NCBI RefSeq assembly: GCF_014673215.1
Contig: NZ_JACWMS010000001.1
Coordinates: 1,426,001 to 1,490,000 of the forward strand
Direction: 5' to 3'
Origin: Gordonia hankookensis
GTDB taxonomy: Bacteria > Actinomycetota > Actinomycetes > Mycobacteriales > Mycobacteriaceae
DNA: 64,000 bases
Shown: positions 34,173 through 44,002 of the stretch, one piece after another
Position numbering within the stretch: position 1 is the first letter of the stretch
Layout of the letters: every line of letters starts with the position of its first letter
The notes under the pieces: model-generated
The model's input: the letters and a program-made list of their open reading frames with translations, nothing else
Databases searched by the model: none
Told to the model about the DNA's origin: nothing
Program-made: the position numbers and the translations under genes

Positions 34173-34652
34173 TCACCAGATACCCGCGCCCACCAACCAG
34201 ACCGCCGTGGCCAGCAGGGCCGCGAACAGCTCGATCCCCATCGTGATCAACGCCGCCTTCGACGCCGACACCGTGCCTCGCCAGGCGGCACCCATGCTGC
34301 GTGTGCGGATGAGTTCGGCGAGCATGGCGCCCAGCACGAACCCGATGAACAAGCCGATCACCGGAATCACGAAGAACCCGACGATGCCCAGCACCCCGCC
34401 GACCGCAATGGTGACGTTCGGGATGCCCGCCGACTTCAACGACCGACCGGCGACCACGTACTTGACCACCTCGCCGAGCAGGATCAGCGCTGCGGCGACA
34501 CCGAAGATCGCCCATGCCCAGCCACCGACGATCGCCGCCCAGACACCGATCGCACCGAGGACCAGCAGGCCGCCGGGCAGGACCGGGAAGACGATCCCGA
34601 GCAGTCCGACGAGGATGACCGCTCCGACGAGCAGCTCCCCACCCAGCGACAT
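34173..34652 (-). CDS. DUF456 family membrane protein
   Basis: 159 residues, mostly hydrophobic; about four to five helices. The start MSLGGELLVGAVILVGLLGIVFPVLPGGLLV with its PVLPG turn and the later GPLIG-like PVIGLFIGFVLGAMLAEL agree with the DUF456 family. Function unknown. It abuts the ATPase gene without any intergenic base and is convergent to it. Confidence 0.82.
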   Translation of the reverse strand: MSLGGELLVGAVILVGLLGIVFPVLPGGLLVLGAIGVWAAIVGGWAWAIFGVAAALILLGEVVKYVVAGRSLKSAGIPNVTIAVGGVLGIVGFFVIPVIGLFIGFVLGAMLAELIRTRSMGAAWRGTVSASKAALITMGIELFAALLATAVWLVGAGIW

Positions 34653-34678
34653 CGGTGGCCCGCCGGTCTAGCGCAGGC

Positions 34679-36316
34679 TCAGTCGACCGATGCGCGCGTC
34701 GGGTTGCCCGACGGCCGGGGCGGCGGCGGTCCGGCCGGTCGGCCGGACGCCGGTGGAACCGGTCGCGGCGGCGGGCCGGCCGGTCGTGCGGGTGCACCTC
34801 GTGGCGGCATCGGCCCGCGCGGCGGAACCGGTCCCTGTCGCGGACCGGGCGGCTGCGGGGGTCCGGGCGTGCCGCGTGGCGGCGCGCTGGGCCGCGAGGG
34901 TGCAGGTGGCAGAGGCGGCGCCGGCCGCGACGTCGTGGGCGGGACCACCGGCTCGGCCATCGGGACCGGGGTCGACCGCTCGAACGGCCGTCCCGACACC
35001 GGGGTCACCAGGGACGCCGCGTGGACGGCACGCTGCCGGGCGACGGCGACATCGTCGGCGGTCGCGGTGATCACGCCCATCCGCCGGCGATGGAAGCTCT
35101 CCGGCTTCCCGAACAGGCGGATGTCGGTCTCCGGCACCGTGAGTGCCCGGGCGACGTTCTCGAATCCGATCGCGGGCTCGTCGAGCTGGCCGTAGATCAC
35201 CGCCGACGCACCCGGCGACGCCAGCGTGACGTCGACGGGCAGGCCAAGGATCGCCCGGGCGTGCATCTCGAACTCCGACAGACGCTGGGTGGCCAGGGTG
35301 ACCAGGCCGGTGTCGTGCGGGCGCGGGCTCACCTCGGAGAAGTAGACGTCGTCGCCCTTGACGAACAGCTCGACACCGAAGACACCCCGGCCCGCGAGCT
35401 TTCCGTCGCCGAGACCGGTGGCGATCCGTGCCGCGATGGACGTGGCCGCACCGAGCGCGTCGGTGGACATCTCGTGTGGCTGCCAGCTCTCGACGTAGTC
35501 GCCGCCGACCTGCTGATGGCCGATGGGCGCGCAGAAGTGGGAGGCCAGCCGCCCGGTGGCGGGATCGATCGCCCGCACCGTGAGCAGGGTGATCTCGTAG
35601 TCGAACTCGATGAATCCCTCGACGATGACCCGCTCGCCCTGGACGCGGGCGCCGGTGGTCGCGGTGTTCCAGGCCGGCCCGATGTCGGCCGGCGCGCGAA
35701 CCACGGTCTGGCCCTTACCCGACGACGACATCACCGGTTTCACCACGCACGGGAAGCCGATCTCCCCGACCGCCTCCTCGAGCTCCTCGTGGGAGGACGC
35801 GAAGAGATAGGGCGACGTCGGGAGTCCGAGTTCCTCGTCGGCGAGACGTCGGATGCCCTCGCGGTCCATGGTCGCGACCACGGCTCGCGCCGTCGGAATC
35901 ACCTCGGCCAGTCCGCGCTTCTCCACCTCGACCAGTGCGGGAGTGGCGATCGCCTCGATCTCGGGCACCACGTAGTGCGGCTGGTGGCGCTCGATCACGG
36001 CCATCAGTGCATCGGCATCGGTCATGTCGACCACCTCGGCGCGGTGGGCGACCTGCTGGCCGGGCGCGTCGGCGTACCGGTCAACGGCGATCACCTCGAC
36101 GCCGAGTCGCTGGAAGGCGATGATCACCTCTTTGCCCAGTTCACCGGCGCCGAGCACCATCACCCTGGTCGCGGTCGGGCTCAGCGGAGTCCCGAGCACC
36201 GCGGGTGGTCCGACCGCGACATGTCCCACCTGCTTCACCGGCCCGCCCTGCACCGGTGCGGCCTCTCCCTCGGCCGGCACCGACGCCTCGGAAGCACCTT
36301 GGCTGTCTGACGTCAT
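34679..36316 (-). CDS. purT: formate-dependent phosphoribosylglycinamide formyltransferase, with long Pro-rich tail
   Basis: Uses formate and ATP to formylate GAR in purine synthesis. An N-terminal extension of about 45 residues precedes [21 protein letters not shown]; the ATP-grasp domain shows [11 protein letters not shown] (about 195), [16 protein letters not shown] and [25 protein letters not shown]. The enzyme core ends near residue 430 (E. coli PurT is 392 residues). The last 115 residues are [12 protein letters not shown]-type, Pro/Arg/Gly-rich and disordered, which is unusual for this enzyme. ATG 36316 is chosen over TTG 36322. Confidence 0.92.
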   Translation of the reverse strand: MTSDSQGASEASVPAEGEAAPVQGGPVKQVGHVAVGPPAVLGTPLSPTATRVMVLGAGELGKEVIIAFQRLGVEVIAVDRYADAPGQQVAHRAEVVDMTDADALMAVIERHQPHYVVPEIEAIATPALVEVEKRGLAEVIPTARAVVATMDREGIRRLADEELGLPTSPYLFASSHEELEEAVGEIGFPCVVKPVMSSSGKGQTVVRAPADIGPAWNTATTGARVQGERVIVEGFIEFDYEITLLTVRAIDPATGRLASHFCAPIGHQQVGGDYVESWQPHEMSTDALGAATSIAARIATGLGDGKLAGRGVFGVELFVKGDDVYFSEVSPRPHDTGLVTLATQRLSEFEMHARAILGLPVDVTLASPGASAVIYGQLDEPAIGFENVARALTVPETDIRLFGKPESFHRRRMGVITATADDVAVARQRAVHAASLVTPVSGRPFERSTPVPMAEPVVPPTTSRPAPPLPPAPSRPSAPPRGTPGPPQPPGPRQGPVPPRGPMPPRGAPARPAGPPPRPVPPASGRPAGPPPPRPSGNPTRASVD

Positions 36317-36371
36317 GCCCAAATCCTACGTGCAGTTCAGTACAGGCCCGCGGCACCCACGGAACCCTCGC

Positions 36372-36731
36372 TCAACCCGTGACCTCGTGCACGTAGCACC
36401 ACCGCCACACCTCGCCGGGCTCGGCCGAACGCATCACCGGGTGGCCGCTCTCGTCGAAATGTGCGGTGGCGTGACGACGCGGGCTGGAATCGCAGCATCC
36501 GACATGACCACATGTCAGGCAGATCCGCAGGTGCGCCCAATGATGTTCGCCGAGCGCGGTGCACTCCTCGCACGCCGCGTAATCACCGGCGCGCGGCGCG
36601 GGGTCGGCGTTCGAGTCGACACCGTAGGTCGCGAGCTCGTCACATCGTGATCCGACGCCCGACGACCCACCCCCACCCGTGGTCTCGGATCGATCGTCTG
36701 CACCTCGCCGGAAGATACGCATGTACGCCAT
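36372..36731 (-). CDS. UBP-type zinc-finger protein
   Basis: About 119 residues. The C-terminal 80 residues form a UBP zinc finger: CEECTALGEHHWAHLRICLTCGHVGCCDSSPRRHATAHF then SGHPVMRSAEPGEVWRWCYVHE, with the expected Cys and His ligands. The N-terminal 35 residues are polar, Gly/Ser-rich. Similar domains are found fused to the C-terminus of Na+/H+ antiporters in mycobacteria; here the antiporter is the divergent neighbour. Starts at 36731 or 36722 are both possible; the intergenic space is only 53 bp. Confidence 0.8.
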   Translation of the reverse strand: MAYMRIFRRGADDRSETTGGGGSSGVGSRCDELATYGVDSNADPAPRAGDYAACEECTALGEHHWAHLRICLTCGHVGCCDSSPRRHATAHFDESGHPVMRSAEPGEVWRWCYVHEVTG

Positions 36732-36772
36732 TATCCGGATCGTCGCGACCCCCGCGACGGGCGATGCCGAGA

Positions 36773-36778
36773 TAGGTT
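36773..36778 (+). promoter_or_regulatory. -10 box (TAGGTT) of a leaderless Na+/H+ antiporter transcript
   Basis: TAGGTT ends exactly 6 nt before GTG 36785; no Shine-Dalgarno is present. Confidence 0.45.
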
Positions 36779-36784
36779 CTTCGC

Positions 36785-38380
36785 GTGAGCGCATCGCTGT
36801 TGTTGGTGGCGGTGGTCGCCGTGGTCCTCGCCGCACTGTGCCGGCGTTACGGATTGTCGGCACCACTGATCCTCGTCGTCATCGGGCTGGGCATCGGCTG
36901 GATCCCCGGCACCCCCGAGGTGACGCTGGAGCCGGAGCTGGTGCTGTTCCTGATCCTGCCGCCGCTGCTCTATTCGGCCGCGCAGGAGAGCTCCTACCAG
37001 GCGATCCGCGCCAACCGCCGGGCGATCGGACTCCTCGCCATCGGCCTGCCGCTGTTCTCCACGGTGATCGTCGGACTGGTCGCCTACGCGACGGTGCCCC
37101 ACCTCCCGCTCGCCGCGGCGCTGGTGCTCGGTGCCGTGGTGGCACCACCGGACGCGGTGTCGGCGCAGGCGATCGGGCGGCGCGTCGGTCTCCCCCGCCG
37201 GATCATGACCCTGCTCGGCGGTGAGAGCCTGCTCAACGACGCGACCGCCCTCACCGCCTTCCGGGTCGCCCTCGCCGCCGCGGTCGGCGCGACCGCGTCG
37301 GTATGGGAGGGACTGTCCACCTTCGCCATTGCCGCCGTCGGCGGGCTCGTCATCGGGCTGGCGGTCGGATTCGCCGTCTCCTGGCTGCGGCTCTGGCTCA
37401 CCGACCCGCCGATGGAGACGGCCATCGGCCTGGTGGTGCCGTTCGGGACGTACTACGTCGCCGAGGAGATCCACGCGTCGGGCGTGATCGCGGTGGTGGT
37501 CGCGGGGTTGTTCCTCGGTCAGCGGTCGGTGCGGCTCGGCTACGCCACGCGCCTGCAGGACGACGCGGTCCGCAAATCGATCGACGCTCTCCTGGAATCC
37601 TTCGTGTTCCTGCTCATCGGGCTGCAGCTGCCGTTCCTCATCCGCGGTCTCGCCGGTGAGTCGTGGGTCCAGATCGCCATCGATGCCGCAGTGGTGCTGG
37701 CCGCGACGATCCTGGCGCGGTTCCTGTGGGTCTATCCCGCCACCTACCTGCCGAGGGCCCTCTCGTCCAAGATCCGTCGGCGGGAGGAGCGCCCGACGCC
37801 ACGTGCGGTGTTCATCGTCGGGTGGGCAGGCATGCGAGGTGTGGTCTCGCTCGCCGCCGCCTTCGCCATCCCGCTGACCACCGACGACGGCGGGCCCTTC
37901 CCGGCGCGCGCCGAGATCCTTTTCCTCACCTTCGTCGTCGTGGTCGGCACGCTGCTCCTGCAGGGCACCACCCTGGGCTGGATGATCCGCCGACTCGGCA
38001 TCGGCGCCGACGACGCCGCGAAGGACCGACTGGCTTATGCATCCGCGCAGGATCGTGCATCCCGCGAGTCCGAACGACGACTCGACGAGCTGGCCGCCGA
38101 ACTCCCGGAGAACGACCCGCGCCGACATCAGGTGGCGATGTTGCGGAAGTGGGTGACCACCCAGCGCAACGTCGGCTGGGAGGAACTGGGTCGTGGGCCC
38201 GAGGACATCGGCGAGAGTCCGACGGCGGCCGGTAACCGGATGCGCATGGACCTGTTGCAGATCCAGCGGAAGGTGTTCATCGAGGAGCGCGACGACGGCC
38301 ACATCGACGACGAGGTCTTGCGAACCGCGTTGCGCCGGTTGGATTTCGCGGAGGGACAGATGGATCGGGAGGTCGACTAG
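36785..38380 (+). CDS. CPA1-family Na+/H+ antiporter
   Basis: 531 residues; about 12 helices over the first 410, then a charged cytosolic tail with helical stretches. LVLFLILPPLLYSAA (the amiloride-type motif), ALVLGAVVAPPDAVSA, GGESLLNDATALTAF with the ion-binding Asn-Asp pair, and the Arg-containing GWAGMRGVVSLAAAFA are typical of NhaP/YjcE antiporters. The tail holds no known domain; in relatives this is where a UBP zinc finger can be fused. GTG 36785 is the probable leaderless start. Confidence 0.93.
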   Translation: MSASLLLVAVVAVVLAALCRRYGLSAPLILVVIGLGIGWIPGTPEVTLEPELVLFLILPPLLYSAAQESSYQAIRANRRAIGLLAIGLPLFSTVIVGLVAYATVPHLPLAAALVLGAVVAPPDAVSAQAIGRRVGLPRRIMTLLGGESLLNDATALTAFRVALAAAVGATASVWEGLSTFAIAAVGGLVIGLAVGFAVSWLRLWLTDPPMETAIGLVVPFGTYYVAEEIHASGVIAVVVAGLFLGQRSVRLGYATRLQDDAVRKSIDALLESFVFLLIGLQLPFLIRGLAGESWVQIAIDAAVVLAATILARFLWVYPATYLPRALSSKIRRREERPTPRAVFIVGWAGMRGVVSLAAAFAIPLTTDDGGPFPARAEILFLTFVVVVGTLLLQGTTLGWMIRRLGIGADDAAKDRLAYASAQDRASRESERRLDELAAELPENDPRRHQVAMLRKWVTTQRNVGWEELGRGPEDIGESPTAAGNRMRMDLLQIQRKVFIEERDDGHIDDEVLRTALRRLDFAEGQMDREVD

Positions 38381-38394
38381 CGTACCCTGCACCC

Positions 38395-38814
38395 ATGTCC
38401 GAGCCACCTCCTTTCAGCCCCACCGTGATGCTGCTGACGGTGAGCCGTGTCTGGGAGGCCGCACTCGCCGAGGCGTTGAGGCCGCTGGGTCTCACCACCC
38501 GCAAGTACGGTCTGCTCGGCCACATCCGCGGGACGCCCGGCATCTCGTTCAGCGAACTCGCGCGGCGGTCCCGCATCACCGTGCAGAGCGCACACACCGC
38601 GGTGACGTCGCTGGCCGAGGCCGGGCTCGTCGACGACGGCACCGCACATGCCGGCTCGGCATCGAGTCTCCAGATCACCGCCGCCGGCGAGGCGCTGCTG
38701 GGCCGGGTGGCGACGGAGGTCGACCGCCTCGACCACGATTTCGCCGCACGACATCCCGACCTGACGGAAGCGCTGCGAGCCCACATGCGCAGCGTCCTCG
38801 CCGAGGGCACCTGA
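38395..38814 (+). CDS. MarR-family transcriptional regulator
   Basis: 139 residues, winged helix-turn-helix: GISFSELARRSRITVQSAHTAV (recognition helix about 57-70), SLAEAGLVDDGTAHAGSASSLQITAAGEALL (wing). TACCCT (38383-38388) lies 6 nt before the ATG, so it may be leaderless. It follows the antiporter by 14 bp on the same strand and may regulate it or be expressed with it. Ligand unknown. Confidence 0.87.
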   Translation: MSEPPPFSPTVMLLTVSRVWEAALAEALRPLGLTTRKYGLLGHIRGTPGISFSELARRSRITVQSAHTAVTSLAEAGLVDDGTAHAGSASSLQITAAGEALLGRVATEVDRLDHDFAARHPDLTEALRAHMRSVLAEGT

Positions 38815-38832
38815 CGGTAGCCCCGAGCGCAG

Positions 38833-38895
38833 AGATGACACCTGAGCGCTCCACGAGGGCGGCATTCGACACGGCGGCCCGCTCAGGTGTCATCT
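38833..38895. terminator. long inverted repeat between the MarR and cyclase genes
   Basis: Perfect 16-bp arms AGATGACACCTGAGCG (38833-38848) and CGCTCAGGTGTCATCT (38880-38895), loop of 31 nt. The right arm covers the stop codon of the cyclase gene. Between convergent genes it could stop or protect transcripts, but there is no T tract. Confidence 0.5.
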
Positions 38896-40466
38896 GTGTC
38901 TGTGTCATCTGTGTCGGAGTCGTCTGTGTCGGCGATCCGGGCGGCATGGACCACCGTCTCCGCGGTCCGGCCGCGCAGCGTGACGGCCTCCTGCCGCTCC
39001 CATCGCGCGGCCTCCGGCCCGGCCGCCGCCACTGCATGACCGGACGCGAGCGGACGCGCCGGATCCCGCTTGGCCAGCTCCGAGAGCCGCGCACTCTCGT
39101 TCACCGCGTCGCCGATCACCGTGTACTCGAATCGTTCGATGGCGCCGACGTTTCCGGCGACGACCCGCCCGTAGCTGACACCGATGCCCGCGGCCAGATC
39201 GGGCACGTCCCGGGCGAGGCCGTCGGCGATCTGCCGGGCGGCCGACAGCGCGGCGCCTGCCGGGTCGTCGAGGTCGATCGGCGCCCCGAAGATCGCCAGC
39301 ACCGCATCGCCTTCGAATTTGTTCACCAGACCGTGCCGGACCTCGACCGAAGCGACGATCACCCCGAAGAACGTGTTGAGGATCTCGACCACCTCGGTCG
39401 GGGTGTGCCGCGACGCCAGGGTGGTGGACCCGATGACGTCGACGAACACCACCGCGACGACGCGTTCGGAACCGCCGAGCTCCGGATCTCGTTGCAGCGC
39501 AGCAGCAGCCACATCCCGTCCGACATGCCTGCCGAAGAGGTCGCGCATCCGTTCGCGCTCACGCAGACCACCGACCATGCTGTTGAACCCCACCTGTAGG
39601 TCGCCGAGTTCGGTGCCGTCGTACACCACGAGATCGACGTCGGAGACCTCACCGCGTTGCACCCGGTTCATCCCGCTGCGCACGCTGCGGATGGGCGCGG
39701 TGACGCTCACGCTGATCAGCACGGTGAGCAACAGCCCGGTGGAGAGCGCGATGACCGCCAGGACGGTGACCCCGACGAAGAGATCGACCTTCGAGGTGTC
39801 GTCGCGGAAGGCGCCGAAGAACACCACGAGCAGGATGCCGACGATCGGGATGGCCGAACCGACCATCCAGGACACGATCGACCGGGAACGGACGCCGCTG
39901 CGCTTGCGCCTGTGGTAGCCGGCCGTGATGACCTCGGCGGCCACCGGCCGGAGCGCGAACTCGATGAGCAGGTACGAGACCGCCACCACGACAAAGCCAC
40001 TGAGCCCGACGACGAAGAAGGTCTTCGGGATCAGGTCCGGGTCGAGCACGCCGTACATGATCGTGAACATGACGGTGGCGACACCCCAGAGCACCCCCTG
40101 GATCAGCACCAGCCGCCACGGGGCCCGCTGCGCCCGCCGCGCGTCCTTGGCCGTCGGCTTCTGATCGCGGATCGCCCAGCGCAGATCGCGGACCACCACC
40201 ACCGTGCCGAGGGCAGTACCGACCACGAAGGCCACGACGACGTACACCGGGACGGCGATGAAGTTGACCCACCACAGTTTCGACTGGAACACCGTCGGCT
40301 GCGGAATGCCGACCGCCGACAACGCGATCGCGAGCACCGCCCCGATCAGGTTGGCGACCACGATGAAGACGGTCAACAGCGTCTGGATGCGAATCCGCTG
40401 TTTGACACCGCCTTCCGACGCCGAGCCGAGCAGGATCGATCCGTAGTCCCGGCTGCCCCGCGCCAT
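38883..40466 (-). CDS. membrane-bound class III adenylate/guanylate cyclase with HAMP domain
   Basis: 527 residues. Six membrane helices (from about 28 to 285), a HAMP linker (VSVTAPIRSVRSGMNRVQRGEVSDVDL) and a C-terminal cyclase domain: VAVVFVDVIGSTTLASRH with metal-binding Asp, FFGVIVASVEVRHGLVNKFEGDAVLAIFGAP with second Asp, and IERFEYTVIGDAVNESARL, which holds the transition-state Asn. Resembles the Rv1318c-Rv1320c group. The C-terminus is an acidic repeat TDDSDTDDTDTDDT coded by a GTGTC/ATCTGT microsatellite. ATG 40466 has a G-rich site 4-5 nt upstream. Confidence 0.93.
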   Translation of the reverse strand: MARGSRDYGSILLGSASEGGVKQRIRIQTLLTVFIVVANLIGAVLAIALSAVGIPQPTVFQSKLWWVNFIAVPVYVVVAFVVGTALGTVVVVRDLRWAIRDQKPTAKDARRAQRAPWRLVLIQGVLWGVATVMFTIMYGVLDPDLIPKTFFVVGLSGFVVVAVSYLLIEFALRPVAAEVITAGYHRRKRSGVRSRSIVSWMVGSAIPIVGILLVVFFGAFRDDTSKVDLFVGVTVLAVIALSTGLLLTVLISVSVTAPIRSVRSGMNRVQRGEVSDVDLVVYDGTELGDLQVGFNSMVGGLRERERMRDLFGRHVGRDVAAAALQRDPELGGSERVVAVVFVDVIGSTTLASRHTPTEVVEILNTFFGVIVASVEVRHGLVNKFEGDAVLAIFGAPIDLDDPAGAALSAARQIADGLARDVPDLAAGIGVSYGRVVAGNVGAIERFEYTVIGDAVNESARLSELAKRDPARPLASGHAVAAAGPEAARWERQEAVTLRGRTAETVVHAARIADTDDSDTDDTDTDDT

Positions 40467-40491
40467 CGCGCCCCCCTGGTTGTCGGTGTCG

Positions 40492-41823
<1,332 letters not shown>

Positions 41824-41856
41824 TTACTTGGTCGGAGGCGCATCCTGAGCGGTGGA

Positions 41857-41862
41857 TACGCT
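41857..41862 (+). promoter_or_regulatory. -10 box (TACGCT) of a leaderless transcript
   Basis: TACGCT ends 6 nt before GTG 41869, without a Shine-Dalgarno. Confidence 0.45.
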
Positions 41863-41868
41863 ATCCGC

Positions 41869-42504
41869 GTGCCGATTGTCCCGATCACCGAAGCGGAGAC
41901 GACCGCGGAGAAGCGGGCGATCCGCGCCGCCGTCGCCGGAACCCTGATCGATCCCGACGTCTCACGGGTCGTCGTGACCCCGCTCGACGGGGCCGGTGCC
42001 GACGCCTACCTCGCCCAGGTCGTGGCCGCCCTGATGATCAGTGATCGCCTCGATGTGGAGGTCGCCTATGTGGCGCCGTCGCCGACCCGTGCCACCGCCG
42101 TCTATGGCCTGCCCCACGGCGTCGGCGCGACGGCACTCGCCGAGCGGGGCCGGGCGCAGGCGGTACCGCTGATCCGCGACGACGCGGCGACCGTACTGGT
42201 GGGCCGGGCCCGGCACCTCGGTGCCGACGACGCGAAACTGCACGGCGAGACCTACGTGGACAACGAGCGGCTCTTCACCGGCGAGGTCCTTGGGGTGGAG
42301 ATCGAACCCCTGCGCGACGCACCCGGGCTCCGGGCGCGGCGGGTTCGCCCGCTGGTCAAGGGCCGTTGGCACCTCGGACGGGCCGCGCAGACCGGCGGCA
42401 CCAACATCGTCGTCGAGCGTGAGGGGACGATCACGCCGCGGGTTCTGAAACGGTCGACGTTTTACCGGCATCATGTGGACATGAACCTGGTGCTGCTGCC
42501 ATGA
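41869..42504 (+). CDS. conserved hypothetical protein (Rv0358-like)
   Basis: 211 residues, soluble, with an N-terminal TEAETTAEKRAIRAAVAGTL helix and a domain of alternating strands and helices (VVVTPLDGAGADAYLAQVVAALMI, VEVAYVAPSPTRATAVYGLP). It lies in the Rv0358 position, one gene before the M50 protease, with a 4-bp overlap to it. Function unknown; the fixed neighbourhood suggests a partner of the protease. Start GTG 41869 is leaderless. Confidence 0.8.
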   Translation: MPIVPITEAETTAEKRAIRAAVAGTLIDPDVSRVVVTPLDGAGADAYLAQVVAALMISDRLDVEVAYVAPSPTRATAVYGLPHGVGATALAERGRAQAVPLIRDDAATVLVGRARHLGADDAKLHGETYVDNERLFTGEVLGVEIEPLRDAPGLRARRVRPLVKGRWHLGRAAQTGGTNIVVEREGTITPRVLKRSTFYRHHVDMNLVLLP

Positions 42505-43328
42505 CCACGACGACCCGCGAGATCGCCCGCGCCGTCCGTCCCGGCCCGGTCTTCCTCGGACTCGTCGTGGTGGCGCTGATCGGCGGGTGGATCGTGGCCG
42601 GTTCCGCGCCCGGACGCAATCTCGAGTCGGTCGGCGGGACACTACTCGTCGTCCTCGCGGGCTGGGTGATCTCACTGTGTCTGCACGAGTTCGCACACGC
42701 GGTCACCGCGTTCCGGTTCGGCGATCGCAATGCCGAACTGCGCGGCTACCTCACCTTGAACCCGTTGCGCTACACCCATCCGGGGCTGTCGCTCGGACTG
42801 CCGCTGCTGATCATCCTGTTGGGCGGCATCGGCTTTCCCGGCGGCGCGGTGTACGTGAACCAGCACGGGTTCACCCGTGCGCAGCGCACGATCGTGTCGC
42901 TGGCCGGCCCGGCGACCAACGCATTGCTCGGCGTCGCTCTCCTCCTGACAGTCCGGTTCGCCACGCCGGACTCCTACGGCGCGCAGGGGTACGGTTCGCC
43001 GTCGAACATCCTCTACATCGTCGACGGGCTGAACCTGTGGGCCGCGCTGTCGATGCTGGCGTTCTTGCAGATCACCGCCGCGGTGCTGAACCTGCTGCCG
43101 GTGCCCGGTTTCGACGGCTACGGCGCGATCGACCCCTACCTGTCGGATCAGACCCGCGCCTCGGTCGCCAAGATCGCCCCGTACGGATTCCTGATCGTCT
43201 TCGCGCTGCTGTTCATCCCGTTCCTCAACCGCGCATTCTTCGACCTCGTGTACTGGCTGTTCGGCCTGTCCGGGGTGCCGAGCGTACTCGCGTCCTACGG
43301 CTGGGATCTGTTCGTCTTCTGGCGGTAG
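42501..43328 (+). CDS. site-2 protease family (M50) membrane metalloprotease
   Basis: 275 residues, about six helices. Zinc motif HEFAH in SLCLHEFAHAVTAFRFGD (about 54) and the third-ligand motif NLLPVPGFDGYGAIDPY (Asp about 205) are intact. No PDZ domain, so of the compact Rv0359 type. ATG 42501 overlaps the previous stop by 4 bp. The substrate (probably a membrane-bound regulator) is not evident nearby. The 3' end overlaps the convergent pyridoxamine-oxidase-like gene by 34 bp. Confidence 0.92.
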   Translation: MTTTTREIARAVRPGPVFLGLVVVALIGGWIVAGSAPGRNLESVGGTLLVVLAGWVISLCLHEFAHAVTAFRFGDRNAELRGYLTLNPLRYTHPGLSLGLPLLIILLGGIGFPGGAVYVNQHGFTRAQRTIVSLAGPATNALLGVALLLTVRFATPDSYGAQGYGSPSNILYIVDGLNLWAALSMLAFLQITAAVLNLLPVPGFDGYGAIDPYLSDQTRASVAKIAPYGFLIVFALLFIPFLNRAFFDLVYWLFGLSGVPSVLASYGWDLFVFWR

Positions 43329-43957
43329 AGGCCGGCAACCGACGCAGGCAGTTCGCCATGGGTCTCGGTGACCGGCTCGTCGTAGACGATCCGCATCGGG
43401 ATGTGCCCGGTCCAGCCGACCGCGTCGGCATCCGGTCCCGGCCCACCCGACCGCGCCTTGGCCAACCACTGCCCGTCGACGATGGGCAGAGCCAGGATCA
43501 CGGTGGCCGACAACTCTTTTCGCGTGTGGTCTCGGACCTCTGCACTGCGGCCGGGCAGCACCGTGTCGGAGAAGACGTCGAGGGCGCGCGCGGCATCGGC
43601 CGGGTCGACGCGCTCGAGCGTGCCACGCACGACCACCGACCGGTAGTTCATCGAGTGGTCGAACAGAGTGCCGGCGACGACGAGGCCGTCGACGACGAAG
43701 GCGGTGAACGTCGCAGCCGCACCCGCGGCGACCTGCCGCAGCGCGCCCGCACCCGAGGACCCGTGGATCAGGAGCCGGTCGCCGTCGCGGGCCACCAGCA
43801 TCGGCACCGACCACGGGAACCCGTCGTCGGAGACGGTGGACAGCACTCCGACGTGGGCTTCGTGGAGAACCTCGTCGAGCAGCGCACGATCACCGGCGCG
43901 ATCGGGTTTACGGGTGAGGGATGCGAGGTCGGGGCCGTCGGACATGGAAGCCAGCAT
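43295..43957 (-). CDS. pyridoxamine 5'-phosphate oxidase family flavin-binding protein
   Basis: 220 residues with the split beta-barrel of the family: AHVGVLSTVSDDGFPWSVPMLVARDGDRLLIHGSSGAGAL, VAGTLFDHSMNYRSVVVRGTLERVD and a C-terminal region PIVDGQWLAKARSGGP and HIPMRIVYDEP. It resembles the NimA-like/flavin-nucleotide-binding branch, which often binds FMN or F420. Substrate unknown. ATG 43957 or ATG 43945 possible. Confidence 0.85.
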   Translation of the reverse strand: MLASMSDGPDLASLTRKPDRAGDRALLDEVLHEAHVGVLSTVSDDGFPWSVPMLVARDGDRLLIHGSSGAGALRQVAAGAAATFTAFVVDGLVVAGTLFDHSMNYRSVVVRGTLERVDPADAARALDVFSDTVLPGRSAEVRDHTRKELSATVILALPIVDGQWLAKARSGGPGPDADAVGWTGHIPMRIVYDEPVTETHGELPASVAGLYRQKTNRSQP

Positions 43958-44002
43958 GACCGGACCTCGGCGGATTGTCAGCCGGGTTTCCCGTCGCGGT
44001 GC

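Noticed and set aside
34655-36310. 551-residue plus-strand frame opposite purT
   Set aside because: Shadow; purT has all ATP-grasp motifs on the other strand.
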